A stretch of 64,000 nucleotides of DNA. It comes from Euglena gracilis (lineage: Eukaryota; Euglenida; Euglenophyceae; Euglenales). The stretch spans positions 12,995,436 to 13,059,435 of the forward strand of contig CP154956.1 of the NCBI GenBank assembly GCA_039621445.1, in the 5' to 3' direction. The number at the start of each line of letters is the position of its first letter. The stretch's first letter is position 1. The position numbers and the translations under genes were made by a program. This document shows, piece after piece, positions 33,101 to 43,617 of this stretch. The notes beneath the pieces are model-generated. The model ran no database searches. It saw nothing but the letters and a program-made list of their open reading frames with translations, and was not told the DNA's origin.

Positions 33101-36100
33101 CGCCTCGAACACCGGCGCGCTCCCCGGGCCGGCGAAGGCGTCCGTGTCGATCCGCCGCCGCCGGCGCACCCAGTGGGCCCCCGCCGTCCGTGGCTTGGCC
33201 CGACCCGGACCCGGTGGGCTGGGAGCTGACAATCACTTAGCACTGGCCGACCCTCCCCCCCCCCAGGGTGAATGATTGGCTTTTCAGAGTGACTGACTGG
33301 TTTTCGGGCCCCCTCCCCCCCCCCCCCCCAGAGGGGGGCGGCAAAAGGCCTGTGGCCTGATTTTCACTTTTGTCAGATATCCCTTTGGATTCTGGGTTGG
33401 CTGACCCCCTCCCCCGGGGGTAGCGACTGTCTCTTTTTTTCTGGAAAAAAACTGAGTGACTGGTTTTTGGAAAACTGACCCCCTACCCCCTCGGGGGGGG
33501 GGGGTCAGGTCAAAACCCAAGGGGGAGGGGAAGGGCAAGAAAATCACAAAACGGAAGTTTGAAGTCCCAGTGAATATGGGGTCGGACAATTATTAGGAGT
33601 TGCTCCGAAGAAAGGGCCAGAAGCGGAATGCAGCGCCAGGCCTTAAACCAGACAGAAGCCAAAGTGCATCTAAGGGGGGGGGGCAGTTATAAATTGAATG
33701 GTCGGGAGGGAGGGGAGGGGAACGCATGGCACGCAGTTTTGGAACGACCCCGGCAAGTCGGCTGGGAAAAAGGTGCTGGCTGGGCCCCGACCTGGGCAAG
33801 CACCCGGGGTTACCCAGAATCCTGGCAAATCACGCCCAATCACACCCAGTCACATCTGGTCACGCCCGGTCACAACCATCGGTTGGCAACCGACGCATGG
33901 CTCTTCCTTGGCCATGCCAAAAGGCAAAACTGGGCATGGTCAAGGGATCAGAGGAAACGGTCAGTCACGCCCAGTCACACCCAGTCTGCGGTGGTCCTCA
34001 AAGCCAGTCAACTAGAACTGAATGGAATCCTGAATAATAATAGAATCCTGACTCTTGTTGTGTGCTGCCACGTCGGGACCATACCTTTGCTTATGGACCC
34101 CGGGGGGGGGGGGAGGGGGATCACTTTCTTTCCACTTTCAAAAAAACCAGTCACCCACATCCAACCCCCCCCGCGGGGGGGTCAATCACTTTGGCCACTT
34201 GGTTAAAAATGGCCAATGGATTTTGGCCAACCCCACCAAAAATTTCTTCCGCGCCGGGGTGGCCTCTTTTTCGAACCCTGGGGGGGGGGCCTTGAAATAT
34301 GCCATCGACTAACAGCCATTTTTTTCCACGTCGAAAACCGCCATGTTTTTCCACATCGAAAACCGCCATTTTTTTCCCACATCGAAAACAGCCATTTTTT
34401 CCCACGTCGAAACCACCATTTTTTTCCACGTCGAAAACCGCCATTTTTTTCCACATCGAAGACCGCCATTTTTTTTCCACATCGAAAACAGCCATTTTTT
34501 CCCACGTCGAAACCACCATTTTTTTCCACGTCGAAAACCTTTTTTTTCCAGGAAGGATTGGCTTGGTCGGATAGCCACTGCAGCCCAAACCGCCCCCCTG
34601 GAGGGCAGGCACCCCGGCGCTCGGTGCTAGGGGTCTCCGGCACCACCCAACCCAAAACCAGGGGGAGAGCGGTCGAAAATGTTCTAACCCCCCCCTGCCT
34701 GCCCATAGCACCCACCCTCCCAGGGGGTGGTGCGACCTTCCTTAAAAGGAAGCCCAGAGCAGGGGTTTTTTTAAGCCGGGGGGGGGGGGAGGGGGGGTCC
34801 CCCCCACCCACCCACCCCCTGGGGGGGGGGAGGGGGTCCCAGGGGTCCCACAAAAAAATGGCCGAAAAATCGCGAAAAGTGCTAAAAAAGGAATTTTTTC
34901 GGCGCCTGCGGCGCCGAAAAGTATATCCCACCCCCCTCCGGGGGGGACCCCCCCCGGGGGGGGGGGGGGGGCTCGGCCGGACCCACCCACCCTACCCCCC
35001 CTCCCCCCCCGGGGGTCCAAACTTAAAAAAATCCCTGGCTCAGAGGGGCCCTACATGTCTACCCTCAGGGAATGGCTGGGCATGACTGGGAAACTTTTTT
35101 TCCATTACGAAACCAGGGAATAGAAAACAACAATATCTGCATCTGTATGGAAAGGCTGGTGCGGTCCTCTCCCCTTGGTCGATACTTGAATGCTTTGGTC
35201 CCGTCGACACCGAACGTTTGGTGAACACGCCGAACAATATTTTGGCACTGGGCGATTTCAGCCATCTGCCTTGCTGGTGTCCTCGCTGGGAACGGGGTGC
35301 CTTCAGGGGCGGGGGGGGGGGGCGGCTCGGTTCCCAGCAGGGTTGGATCACCCATCCCCTCTGAGGCCGCCGAGTGTCCCGCAAAACATTTTCCGACCAT
35401 TCCTGGCCAACCAGGGAAGGACGTCACCACCAAGCCACGGCAGGGTCACGCCATACAACAGGAGGACCATCACCGCCGACGGAGCCAGCCCAAAGCAGCG
35501 CGGCAGACGTTGGGGGGGGGGATGGCTGGTCAGCCAGCTACAGCGCCACTACAGAGAAATGGGGTGTGAACCGGGGTGTGGGTTGTCTCCCATCAGGGGA
35601 GCCTCTCCACACCCTCTCGGCGGTGTGGGGAGTATCGTAAAAAATTTGCGGGACAACCCTTCTGGCGGGGAGAGGGGGGCTGAAAAAGCCCGCTGTACAT
35701 GAAGAAGCGCAGGAGGAAAAGCTCTGCTACCTTGGGAGCACCTTCCATGACGTGCCAAATTAAATATATTTATCATTATATATTGTATACTCATAACTAT
35801 ATAATTGATTGATTAAATATAATATATAATAATAATTATAATGCATAATAATAACGTATTATATATTAATATAACTTAAGAAGATTATAATATTCATCAT
35901 TAAATAAAACCATCCTCTTGGTTGAAGTGGAGAGAGTGTGGGCCATCGGATTTCCTGCAGACCCACCATTTGCACTTCCAACGCATCGTTCGGGCTCCGG
36001 GCTGCCCACAAGGAAGAATATTAGGCCGAACACCCAGGCAGGCAGGGCGCTGATGGCCGCGTTGCTCTTGCCCCCGATGAACAGCGCGAACACGACCGCG

Positions 36101-39100
36101 ACGCCGATGAAAAGGCCGCAGATGGCGCCGGCAGCACGACCCGCTTACCGGGACGGCACGCCGGGTGTCATTGGGGCACCGAAACCCGGACTACTCGGCA
36201 AATCCACTGCCCTCTCTGTTGCACAATAAACTACGGGCTGCAACCACACCGAAACTTCCAAAAATTTTACTGAAATCAAATGGTCTGCCTGCAATGGCAA
36301 ATTTGCGGGTCCGAGCAAAAGCCCAGACCTGCCACGCATGAAACACTGTACCCTTTCCGTTCACCCACAGCCCCTTTTTCAACCTGGAAAAACAACAATG
36401 CGAAGGCAGGGGCAACCAGTCCTTGTACAGCGGGAGGCCACAGGATGGGGCTCGCACTGGACGGGGATGAAGCGCACGTTTTTGCGGTAGACGCTGCCGG
36501 GGGGGCCCGAGAACAGCAGCCTCGCGGGTGCTGCCCCCCCCCCCCCAGTTGCACTACGGCTTCTTGTCCGTTCATGGCCACCGCTAACTTCGCTTCCGGC
36601 CCAGTTAGCTGTGTGGTGAGTGGCCAGGGACCCCTTACGCCAGTGCTCTTGTGTTGCTCCCCCTGGCCGGGTGAGCAATTCTGCTGCCCCCCCCCCTCCC
36701 AAGGTGGGTAGGGACAACCCTTTGAAGTCGCTTCCCCCCCCCCCCTGGTCCAAGGTATGGTAATGGGGTGACACAGGGGGTCAGGGCGTTGCTTAGCGCA
36801 GGGTTTCCCACCGATTCGTACTTGGGGACTCCCGAGCCCATTCGTACTTATTCGTACTTATTCGTACTTATTCGCACTTATTCATACTTATTCGTACTTA
36901 TTCGTACTTCAAAAAAGGGCCATGTACAGCAATAGGTGACCATTTGGTATGCTTCCTTGAGCACATCTTCAACGTTCTGAAACCGGGAAAAGCAAGGAAA
37001 ACAGCTCATTCACTTGAGAAACTATCTAAGTGACGAACTCATTCTGGCGAAATTTGTGAAAAAAATCGCTGTGAGAAAAAAATACAAAATAGCACAGGAA
37101 AAACACATTCTTTCTTTGCGACTGATGTTGTCCAGCATGCCATGCACGAACAAATACTCAAGATGAAACGAGCAAATTGTTCAATGGTGTGCAAAGCGTT
37201 CTTCGCAGTCACCATTGCAAAACATGCAGGACTCCGAGTGGCAGCTGCATCATTTTCGGAGGGAAAAGAGGACATGAGGCATCCTGCAGCGTAAGATATG
37301 CATCACATACAGAGAAGTGTGAGGGCCCTTCAAGTCAGTGCAATGGTGTAGAAAATTGTACCTTTTCCACTTGGCAATTCGTACTTATTCGTAACTGGGG
37401 AATTTTTCATTCGTACTTATTCGTACTTATTCGTATTTTGGCAGATCTCGGCAATTCGTGCTTATTCGTACTTATTCGTACTTATTCGTGTACGAATCAG
37501 TGGGAAACCCTGCTTAGCGACCCCCCCCCCCAGGTCCAGCTCAGAGGCTGAAAAATTTGGGCTGGCTGGAAAAAAGGCTGCTGGCTGACCCCCCCCCATG
37601 GGGGTCCCCTGGCTGGAACAGGGCCAAACAGAGGGGATCTTGGAAATATACCGAACTTCGGAAATACTGTACTTCGGTGAAAAAAACACCAGGTGGTCTC
37701 CCAAAAATGGGCCATTGACAGGGGGGAGGGTGCCAACAACAGGCTGTGCTTATATGCAAAAAAAAAATAAACCAGTAATAAACCAACAGAAAAGGACAAT
37801 GCAACAAATGAATTAGAAAAGACAGACAAAAAAATCGTGAAAGAACCAAAACAATGCTAAAATATGCACTGGGGGGCAGCAGGCATCACAGACCACTGGA
37901 GGACGAAGCCCAGCAGAGCGCTCAGCAACGGGGAGGTGACCCAGGAGATGAAGACCTTCCCCATCGTGGGCCACCACACCACCGCCCCCCAGCCTCCCGG
38001 GCAGTGGGACGGCTGGACGAACATCAAGCATCCCCCGCACGATGTGGAAGCAAACCCGACCCGCACAGTCATATTTCATCGATGGTCAGTACGGTCCTTT
38101 GCAGGAGGGGAATGAAACTCCCCGTCCCAGCACATCCAATGCAAAAGCCACAGGAAAAGGTTGTTAAAAGATGGCCATATTTTGGCAAAATAGGTCAATT
38201 TCGGGGGGAAGTGATTTCTGGCATCCCTGGACTATCGCCCAATCCACCTAAAACGTCAAAAAATTCGATTTTCGACTTCTTGATTTTTGACCCCATTCGA
38301 TCCCCGGATCGGCCTTGGCCGTCCCTTGGACCTAAGGGCGGTCCTCAAGGGGCAGTGCTTAATGGGAAAAAATTCACCCGTCCCCTATGGAACGCCCTGC
38401 AGTACGGTTTTTGTGCGGTGACAACAAGCGAACGTTCGTGTTGTTCATCCATCACCTGCACACCCCACTCCCGCCGTTTGGCCCCCACTGGGCGGGTGAC
38501 GATGCCGAAGCCGCAGATGCCGCCAACGGCCGCGTGGGTGGTGGAGACGGGCATCCCCATCCGGCTGGCCACCACCAGCCACACGAACATCTCGCACAGG
38601 CGGCGCCTTCCCCCCCCCCTCCCTGTTGCATGAGCCCCAAATCAGGGTTAACCTCTGTTTCATGCTTGGTATTCTGATTTGTGATTTTCGTGATTTTTGT
38701 GATTTTTCATGATTTTTTTTGTGATTTTGGGAAAACTATTTTTTTTCCGTGGTCATTCGCAATTTTTTTTGGGGATTGTGGCACGAAACAGAAGAAATAC
38801 ATGCCTTAATCCAAATCACAACACGAAACGAAACACAACGTGGAAAAGGTTTTTGTTGACTTTGAATTTGACCCCAGGTCACAGGTTCCCCTGGGGTTGC
38901 AGATACACCGCACATGTGGTACCAGTACACCCCTTCGTCGGGGAACAAAATCAGACAGAAACCACGCAAATATTGTCCTGAGGCCCCAAAAAGTCCGAGC
39001 TCACAAATGATCCTCAACCCTGGCGGTGGGGTCCTTCACCGGTGCATTGGAACCTCGCCGAGAAAGCCTCAAAAAAAGCCCCTGTCGATGGAAAACTGAG

Positions 39101-40163
39101 CCAGCTAGCCCATTAGACAACACCACCCTTGGAAACCGGGGCCAAAACTTTCACACCGGCGCTCCACTGACCCCCACGAATTCCAAGGGGAGACAACAGC
39201 GACAACCAAAAATCCCCCAAAGGTCCGCCTGGTCCCCAGCACTGCGGACAGCATGCCAATCATGCGGACCACCAGGCTGTAGTTGTCCTCGCAGTAGTAC
39301 TCGGGTGGCGTGATCCCGGACTTCAGTGTGCCGCCCACCGTGGCCCCGAGGCTGAAGGCGCCGGTCGGAGCGAGGTCGTTTCTGTATCATAAAGGGGGGG
39401 GGGGCGGTACCTCCCCAGCAGTCTACTGACAGGTTGTTGGTCAGTGATGAGGACCTTGACAACTTCCCACCAACTGACAATTTCCACGGGGAAGGGGTCA
39501 TTCTCACTGGGTGTGACCCAGCCAGTTGGTCACACCCAGTGGTTGTGTCCCACTGGATGGGTGAGCCACTGGATGTGGGTCACCCGACAATCCCACGCAA
39601 GAAAACAATGGAAAACACTAGCTAAGCCGAGCTGGAACCGAAAAAAAGAAATTAAAAGAACCAAGGGGATCAATTGTAATAGAAACGCCTTTTTGATATT
39701 GATAGTGATAAAAATTGTTTTCCCCCATTTCAGATAACGACACAAAAAAAAAAGGGTTAACGCCAGTGAGAACAATGCAAAGTCAGTTTTGCAGCATGTC
39801 TCAACTGAGCTCCCATCACACACGTGAACTTCAATGCACGAGGGGGGGGGGCAAAACGCCCGTCGGTAACCTCAAAGATGCCAGCCAAGATGGCCGCGTT
39901 GCGGACACTGATCGCCTTCGCGCCGACCGTGGATCCCCATGAGTTGGGGCAGGGGAGAGCTGATTGCGAAATTGAATCAGCTATACTCATCCTAACACGA
40001 ACAAAATTATTGCACTGTTATATGACGTTTGTAATTAAAACAAATTATTTAAAATTAATTAACATTACTAAAATAACTTATTAAAATCAATTAATTATCC
40101 TTAACTAATAAATTAATATTAATTATTATTTGTATATTTTCATTATATTTACAAATAATTAAA

Positions 40164-40209
<46 letters not shown>

Positions 40210-40501
40210 TTATTATATAAACCCCCCTCCCAAATAACCCCCCCAAATAACCCCCCCCCCCCCTCGGGGGCCGATTTCGAGCGCCCAAATAACACCCCCC
40301 CCCTGGTTTCCTTTGGTTTTCCATGTAAAAATAACCCCCCCCCTGGGGCCCCAGTTCGGGTGCCCAAATAACACACCGGGGGGGGGGGGGGGGGGTTGTT
40401 TTGGAGGGGTTCTAATATTATATAATAATATAAATCAATATATATATATATATATATGTGAAATAAATGCGAATTCATTCATTTATTTATTCATGAATTA
40501 G

Positions 40502-40546
<45 letters not shown>

Positions 40547-40563
40547 TAATCAATTAATCAATT

Positions 40564-40629
<66 letters not shown>

Positions 40630-41701
40630 GTAATTAATTAATCAATCAACCAATCAATCAATTAATTAATTAAATAATTAATTAATTAATTACTTATTTT
40701 TTTAATTACTAACTTAATTTCTTAATTAAGTAAGGAAGGAAGGAATGGAAGGAAGGAAGGAAGGAAAGGAAGGAAGGAAGGAGGAAGGAAGGAAGGAAGG
40801 AAAGAAGGAAGGAAGAAAGGAAAGAAGTAATAGATTAATTTCTTAAATTGAGTAAGTAAATAATTAATTGATCGATTCCTCAATTAAGTAAATGATTGAT
40901 TGATTTCGTAATTAAGTAAGCAATTAATTAATTAATTAATTAATTAATTAATTAATTAATTAATTAATTAATTAATTAATTAATTAATTAATTAATTAAT
41001 TTATTAATTAATTAATTACAGTTATATTAATTAATTAATAATAACAATTATATAATTGTTATTATAAAATATATAAATATATATACATATATAAATATCA
41101 TATGGCGTTGGAAATATCATATGAATAAATGGCGAAATTAAATTAAGCGCATAAAAATAAATGGAATTATCCACAATAAGTGCAGAACTTCACACTTCTG
41201 CCCACAAGATGAACCTTCTGGGACGCTGGGTGGCGCTAGCAGTTTACGATGGTGAACTGCTCACACAACGTCTGGACTGTCCCCCCTTCCCCCTTCCCCA
41301 CCAAGATGCAAAAAAATCTCGACATTTTCTGTTTTTTTTCCATTTGTGTCTGGGAATTCCAGACAAGGGCGGTAGGGGATGTGACAACGGACCCTTGAAA
41401 AACACGTGCAATTTTCGGAACATCAATCCAGAAAATATGCAAATTCTTTAAAAAAATGACAAAAAGTACCAAAAACTTTGTCACAAATAGACAGGGCCTC
41501 AAATGCGGAGATGTTCTAAGTCTAAATCATTTTCTAGCAGAGAGACTAAAAAAAGTGCACAACAAACACAAAAAAAAGACAAAAAAGCCTGTATTGCATC
41601 CCCTCCCGACGCCTGAAAGGCCCCCCTTGGGCAGAGGTGTCATTGGCCCCAATGCCCCACGAGGCGCCAAAGCAGAAGAGCCCGCCGACGATGACGATCT
41701 C
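23598..41701 (-). CDS. PiT/PHO4-family phosphate permease, 12 exons, mostly nonconventional introns
   Basis: Twelve exons (41701-41633, 39945-39865, 39362-39235, 38591-38494, 37996-37875, 36126-36008, 33165-33088, 28364-28258, 26996-26888, 26523-26449, 25369-25244, 23706-23598) total 1221 nt, exactly 407 codons with one stop at the end. The protein shows both PHO4 half-signatures: [18 protein letters not shown] and later [14 protein letters not shown], then [12 protein letters not shown] and [16 protein letters not shown]4 proteins are membrane symporters moving inorganic phosphate with Na+ or H+. Hydrophobic segments are plentiful. The first exon(s), perhaps a few dozen residues, were not found. 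The exon coded by 33165-33088 is a basic loop between halves. Eleven introns of 364-4723 nt are packed with mobile elements, and most lack GT-AG ends. Confidence 0.92.
24228..24278. mobile_element. Very short hAT-like element (51 bp)
   Basis: CAGGCGGTTTTTTTACCAAC at left and TAAAATACAGCCTG at right, with near-exact 8-bp flanks GTTCCAAG/GTTCCAAA. It is a deletion derivative of the 18002 and 60190 family. Confidence 0.7.
24572..24716. repeat. (TG)n/(TGCG)n microsatellite
   Basis: It is an alternating purine-pyrimidine tract, potentially Z-DNA forming. Open frames across it are artefacts. Confidence 0.95.
25244..25369 (-). CDS. Phosphate permease exon (PVSTTH motif, second half)
   Basis: [20 protein letters not shown] then [21 protein letters not shown]. 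Preceding intron end is CTGCGTTC, next start is GGCCAGCC. Confidence 0.92.
25396..25520. repeat. Minisatellite of GCTGACC-type units
   Basis: About ten 10-12-bp units such as CTGGCTGACCG and CTGGATGACCG. It lies in the intron just before the exon at 25244-25369 and produces a spurious long minus-strand frame. Confidence 0.9.
26449..26523 (-). CDS. Phosphate permease exon
   Basis: [20 protein letters not shown] then AVASE, the conserved YGxRVMxTxG and TP segment. Preceding intron end is CTGTTTCC, next start is GACCAGG. Confidence 0.9.
26888..26996 (-). CDS. Phosphate permease exon
   Basis: [20 protein letters not shown] then [17 protein letters not shown]. The Gly-rich helix follows the NAIGP motif as in other PHO4 proteins. 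Preceding intron end is CTGCCCCC, next start is GCCCAGG. Confidence 0.9.
27082..27210. mobile_element. hAT-like MITE (CAGGGTTCGATATAAGGA family), copy 2
   Basis: It has the same inverted ends as 21057 and an exact 8-bp duplication GGGGGGAC (27074-27081, 27211-27218). 129 bp, in the intron upstream of exon 26888-26996. Confidence 0.9.
27283..27400. repeat. ~38-bp tandem repeat, about 3.5 copies
   Basis: Units read ACAGGATCTATTTTTAGACC then CCTGCAGGG and a short spacer. No coding potential. Confidence 0.8.
28258..28364 (-). CDS. Phosphate permease exon ([12 protein letters not shown])
   Basis: [20 protein letters not shown] then [15 protein letters not shown]. This is the PHO4 signature of the second half, with Asn-Asp in the substrate site. 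Preceding intron end is CTGAGCGC, next start is GCCCAGG. Confidence 0.92.
28636..29184. mobile_element. Probable hAT-like non-autonomous element
   Basis: Left end CAGGGCGTTGCTCAAGG and a right end GGACAGCTCTG are like those at 20533-20838. The interior carries the CTCAGAGGCTGGAAAA module also seen at 31030, 37533 and 53690. No clear target duplication. It lies in the 4.7-kb intron of the phosphate permease gene. Confidence 0.55.
30061..30172. repeat. (AC)n microsatellite
   Basis: Two AC blocks (30061-30077 and 30101-30170) separated by a short unique segment. Confidence 0.95.
31310..31975. other. Overlapping long open frames, unidentified
   Basis: Frames of 112-190 codons are open on both strands (31310-31849 minus; 31403-31975 and 31495-31902 plus). 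The plus frame from 31495 has a Cys-rich stretch, [20 protein letters not shown] then CC. I recognise no family. It lies inside an intron of the phosphate permease, so it may be remnant mobile-element sequence. Confidence 0.25.
32565..32836. mobile_element. Fold-back element with telomere-like core
   Basis: The two arms are inverted copies: CAGGTGGGAACTTCGAG at left and its complement at right, then G/C runs, then CCACCTAACCC and (CCCTAA)n meeting (TTAGGG)n at a CCTAGG centre (32693-32698). About 270 bp in all. The orientation, CCCTAA leading into TTAGGG, is opposite to a telomere-telomere fusion and forms a hairpin. Flanks are CA- and ATAC-rich. No gene. Confidence 0.8.
33088..33165 (-). CDS. 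Phosphate permease exon (central basic loop)
   Basis: The splice rule (CTGGGTGC before, GGTCAGG after) selects an Arg/Ala-rich frame, [20 protein letters not shown], that is in phase with both neighbours. The alternative frame with [11 protein letters not shown] is open over a longer distance but is out of phase. This is the least certain exon. Confidence 0.65.
34315..34551. repeat. Minisatellite of ~25-bp units
   Basis: Units of the form CCACRTCGAAAACCGCCATT TTTTTT, with a longer ~126-bp superunit repeated about twice. The open frames on both strands are repeat artefacts. It lies in the phosphate permease intron between 33166 and 36007. Confidence 0.9.
34760..35037. mobile_element. hAT-like MITE (GGCGCC-hairpin family), copy 2
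   Basis: Ends are CAGGGGTTTTTTTAAGCC and GGTCCAAACTTAAAAAAATC then CCTG. Flanks GCCCAGAG and GCTCAGAG agree at 7 of 8 positions. The central hairpin is TTTTCGGCGCCTGCGGCGCC then GAAAA. Confidence 0.8.
36008..36126 (-). CDS. Phosphate permease exon (transmembrane helices)
   Basis: [20 protein letters not shown] and [18 protein letters not shown], two hydrophobic segments. Preceding intron end is CTGCCGGC, next intron start is GGGCAGCC. Phase 0 in, 2 out. Confidence 0.85.
36799..37512. mobile_element. hAT-like element with TTCGTACTTA subterminal repeats
   Basis: Inverted ends are CAGGGTTTCCCACCGATTCG and its near-complement at right. The duplication CTTAGCG is exact over 7 bp (36792-36798, 37513-37519). 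Arrays of TTCGTACTTA lie inside both ends (36846-36909 and 37377-37496), as in hAT elements whose transposase binds subterminal repeats. The 450-bp centre is unique and non-coding. It is nested in another repeat (GGGCGTTGC...). Confidence 0.85.
37875..37996 (-). CDS. Phosphate permease exon
   Basis: [20 protein letters not shown] then [20 protein letters not shown]. This is the conserved SWVxSPLL helix at the end of the first half. Preceding intron end is CTGCCCGG, next intron start is CCCCAGTG. Confidence 0.9.
38095..38399. mobile_element. Degenerate copy of the 20533 MITE family
   Basis: The right end GGAACGCCCTG and interior (TTTTCGACTTCTTGATTTTT, then AAGGGCGGTCCTCAAGG) match 20533-20838. 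CAGTACGG occurs on both sides, but its left copy may be part of the terminus. It lies in a phosphate permease intron. Confidence 0.55.
38494..38591 (-). CDS. Phosphate permease exon (PVSTTH motif, first half)
   Basis: [20 protein letters not shown] followed by [11 protein letters not shown]. The preceding intron ends CTGTGCGA (CTG at -8..-6) and the next begins GCCCAGTG. The splice restores the codon GGG across phase 2. Confidence 0.9.
39235..39362 (-). CDS. Phosphate permease exon
   Basis: Phase 0 in, 2 out: [17 protein letters not shown], then a hydrophilic stretch with EYYCEDNYS and [10 protein letters not shown]. The intron after it begins GACCAGG (CAG at +4..+6). Confidence 0.88.
39865..39945 (-). 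CDS. Phosphate permease exon
   Basis: 27 codons: [20 protein letters not shown] then AGIFEVT. The preceding intron ends CTGCCCC (CTG at -7..-5). The following intron starts GACGGG and ends CTCCGACC, so GGG and CTC replace CAG and CTG and could still pair. Confidence 0.85.
40000..41160. repeat. AT-rich block of microsatellites inside an intron
   Basis: Contains (TA)n at 40168-40205, a C/G-run palindrome at 40219-40412, (CAAT)n at 40500-40630, (GGAA)n at 40733-40815 and (AATT)n at 40921-41010. No coding sequence. It lies wholly within the intron between exons 41633-41701 and 39865-39945. Confidence 0.9.
41633..41701 (-). CDS. Phosphate permease exon (N-terminal signature)
   Basis: 23 codons, phase 0 to 0: [20 protein letters not shown] then DTS. 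The upstream border looks conventional (CCTTGTAG acceptor). The downstream intron starts GCCCAAGG, with CAA in place of CAG at +4..+6. This is the GAND phosphate/cation-site motif of the first half. Confidence 0.85.
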
Positions 41702-43490
41702 CTACAAGGCAATCCTCGCAGGGACTGGCTTTTTGCCCCTCCACCACAATGCACCAGAACGAATGTGCTGGGCTCACCACACACATGGCACGAACCTGGG
41801 TGTTGGGGAATGGGGTGGGGGTACGGTGGGGTCGAATGGAGACATTCCCAGCCGAGGACAGGGTTTAGGTTTGGAATGGGGTAAGCGTTGGGTGAGAGAT
41901 CTGGGACGGGAGTGGTGGGGTCGGGGGGGGGGTCCCTGGAGCGCACTATGCCTCGCTAACCAGGCAAGCCACCCAGCTAACGGCCCATCCCCCCCGGCCA
42001 CCCGGGAGACTGCAAGCTGGGGCCAGAGGCCTTTTGGGCCCCGGAATTGCATGCGACAAGAGGAGGGCGGTCAAGTGCCAGAGAAAGGGGCCAAGGATTC
42101 GCAATGGGAGTCTGCACATTGAGGTGGTTGCACAATGTCACTCCTTCAGGGGTTTTTATTGTGTATGGGTGACACTGCAGTTCCAGAACGAAGCATGCAT
42201 AGTGCATGTAACTATCTGCACAGTCCCCCCTCGGTGAAACTGGTTGAAATTTAACTAAATGCATCCATTGGGCTGTATTGGATCCCAATTTCGGTGTTTC
42301 CCTCGCAAACTGAGGCAAATTTTTGTTTCCTTGGGGCTTTCCCCCCTCGAGTTTAGCGATGAATAACGGGATTAAACAGAATCCTGATGCGAACATGTGC
42401 TAATTGGTGATACAATTTCAAAGATATAAAATTCACAACTAGAACCTGGATCATTCTCGAAGGAGGAGACAACTAAAATCAAAAGAAACGGTTCCACCTC
42501 AAAATTGCATAAAAGGTTCAAATCATCAATATATCAAGTTTCGATCTTCCCAACCGCCCAGATCCCAGATCCCCCAGATCCGCCCAGATCCCCACAGAGG
42601 GAAGCATCCACCGCCGTTGAAAAAAAAGGGCCAGTCCCGTGACTGAAAAGCACCTCAAACTAGCAACACTTTGAAAAAGCCACACATCAGTCCACGGTCT
42701 TTTTTTATCTGGGGCATCCTTTGCATAAAATGATTCTATGGTGCCTGCAGCGTTCCATCTGCTGTTGTTGACTGCAAAAAATGGAATCTCTCTCACCCAA
42801 CTCCAGATTGAGGACAGCCTTGCTTCATAAATACTCAGGTTGGATAGAAGGGACGGGATGGTAGAACACAGGGACGTAGGGCATGCAAGGCGGACTGCAG
42901 AGGTGGGAGGAAAAAGGAAACCGGTGAAGCATTGCAGCGGTTGACAGCCAAACCTCGAAACTTTTATTCCCCGGAAGGAAATTGAAGCCACACAAAACAT
43001 TTTTCGGGTCTCATATATACCCATCTCTGACTGATGTCCCCCTCCTGGGGGTTTGACCTTCCTACACCAGGTGTAAGAATCTCCCCAAACCCTACACCTC
43101 CGCAGCGCTGAACGGAAGAAAAATAAAGAAAAGAAGATGCAAACATCAAAAAATAATATGTCGTTTCGTGGGGAGACTTAAAGCCCCCACAATAATTGTG
43201 AAGGTGCACGATCATGGACTGACGTCTCCAGCGGTGGATGTACAATTAATTTTGAGCTTTCAATTATTTGAAATCTAAAGATGAAATGGTCTCTGTCCAG
43301 TAAAAAGTCTCCCCCCTGGGCCCCAGGTCGCACAAATCATTATTAAGACCCTAAATTACTGTTTTCGAGGAAATTTCAATCGGAACCTCACCACAGCCCG
43401 AAATTCAACCCACCGGGACTGATTCGGCTGGGAAAAAGCAGTTACGCTTCAGGTTGTCAGGGGGTGGAACAAACATTCGGACGCTTCTCG
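41702..43490. other. Region upstream of the phosphate permease exon set
   Basis: The first exon(s) of the permease should lie here or beyond, but none is recognisable. A short tandem CCAGATCC repeat occurs at 42552-42595. No other gene supported. Confidence 0.3.
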
Positions 43491-43493
43491 TAA

Positions 43494-43617
<124 letters not shown>

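Noticed and set aside
33020-33232. Frame with [16 protein letters not shown] as the coding frame of the permease loop exon
   Set aside because: It is out of phase with both neighbouring exons under the splice rule that fits the other introns. The in-phase frame was preferred, with moderate confidence.
34151-35085. Plus and minus ORFs of 186-289 codons
   Set aside because: They run through the 25-bp minisatellite and the G/C-run MITE, and have no domain or codon signal.
23598-41701. GT-AG splicing for the whole permease gene
   Set aside because: Most exon ends lack GT or AG at any in-frame position, while the CAG/CTG borders restore frame and conserved motifs at every junction.
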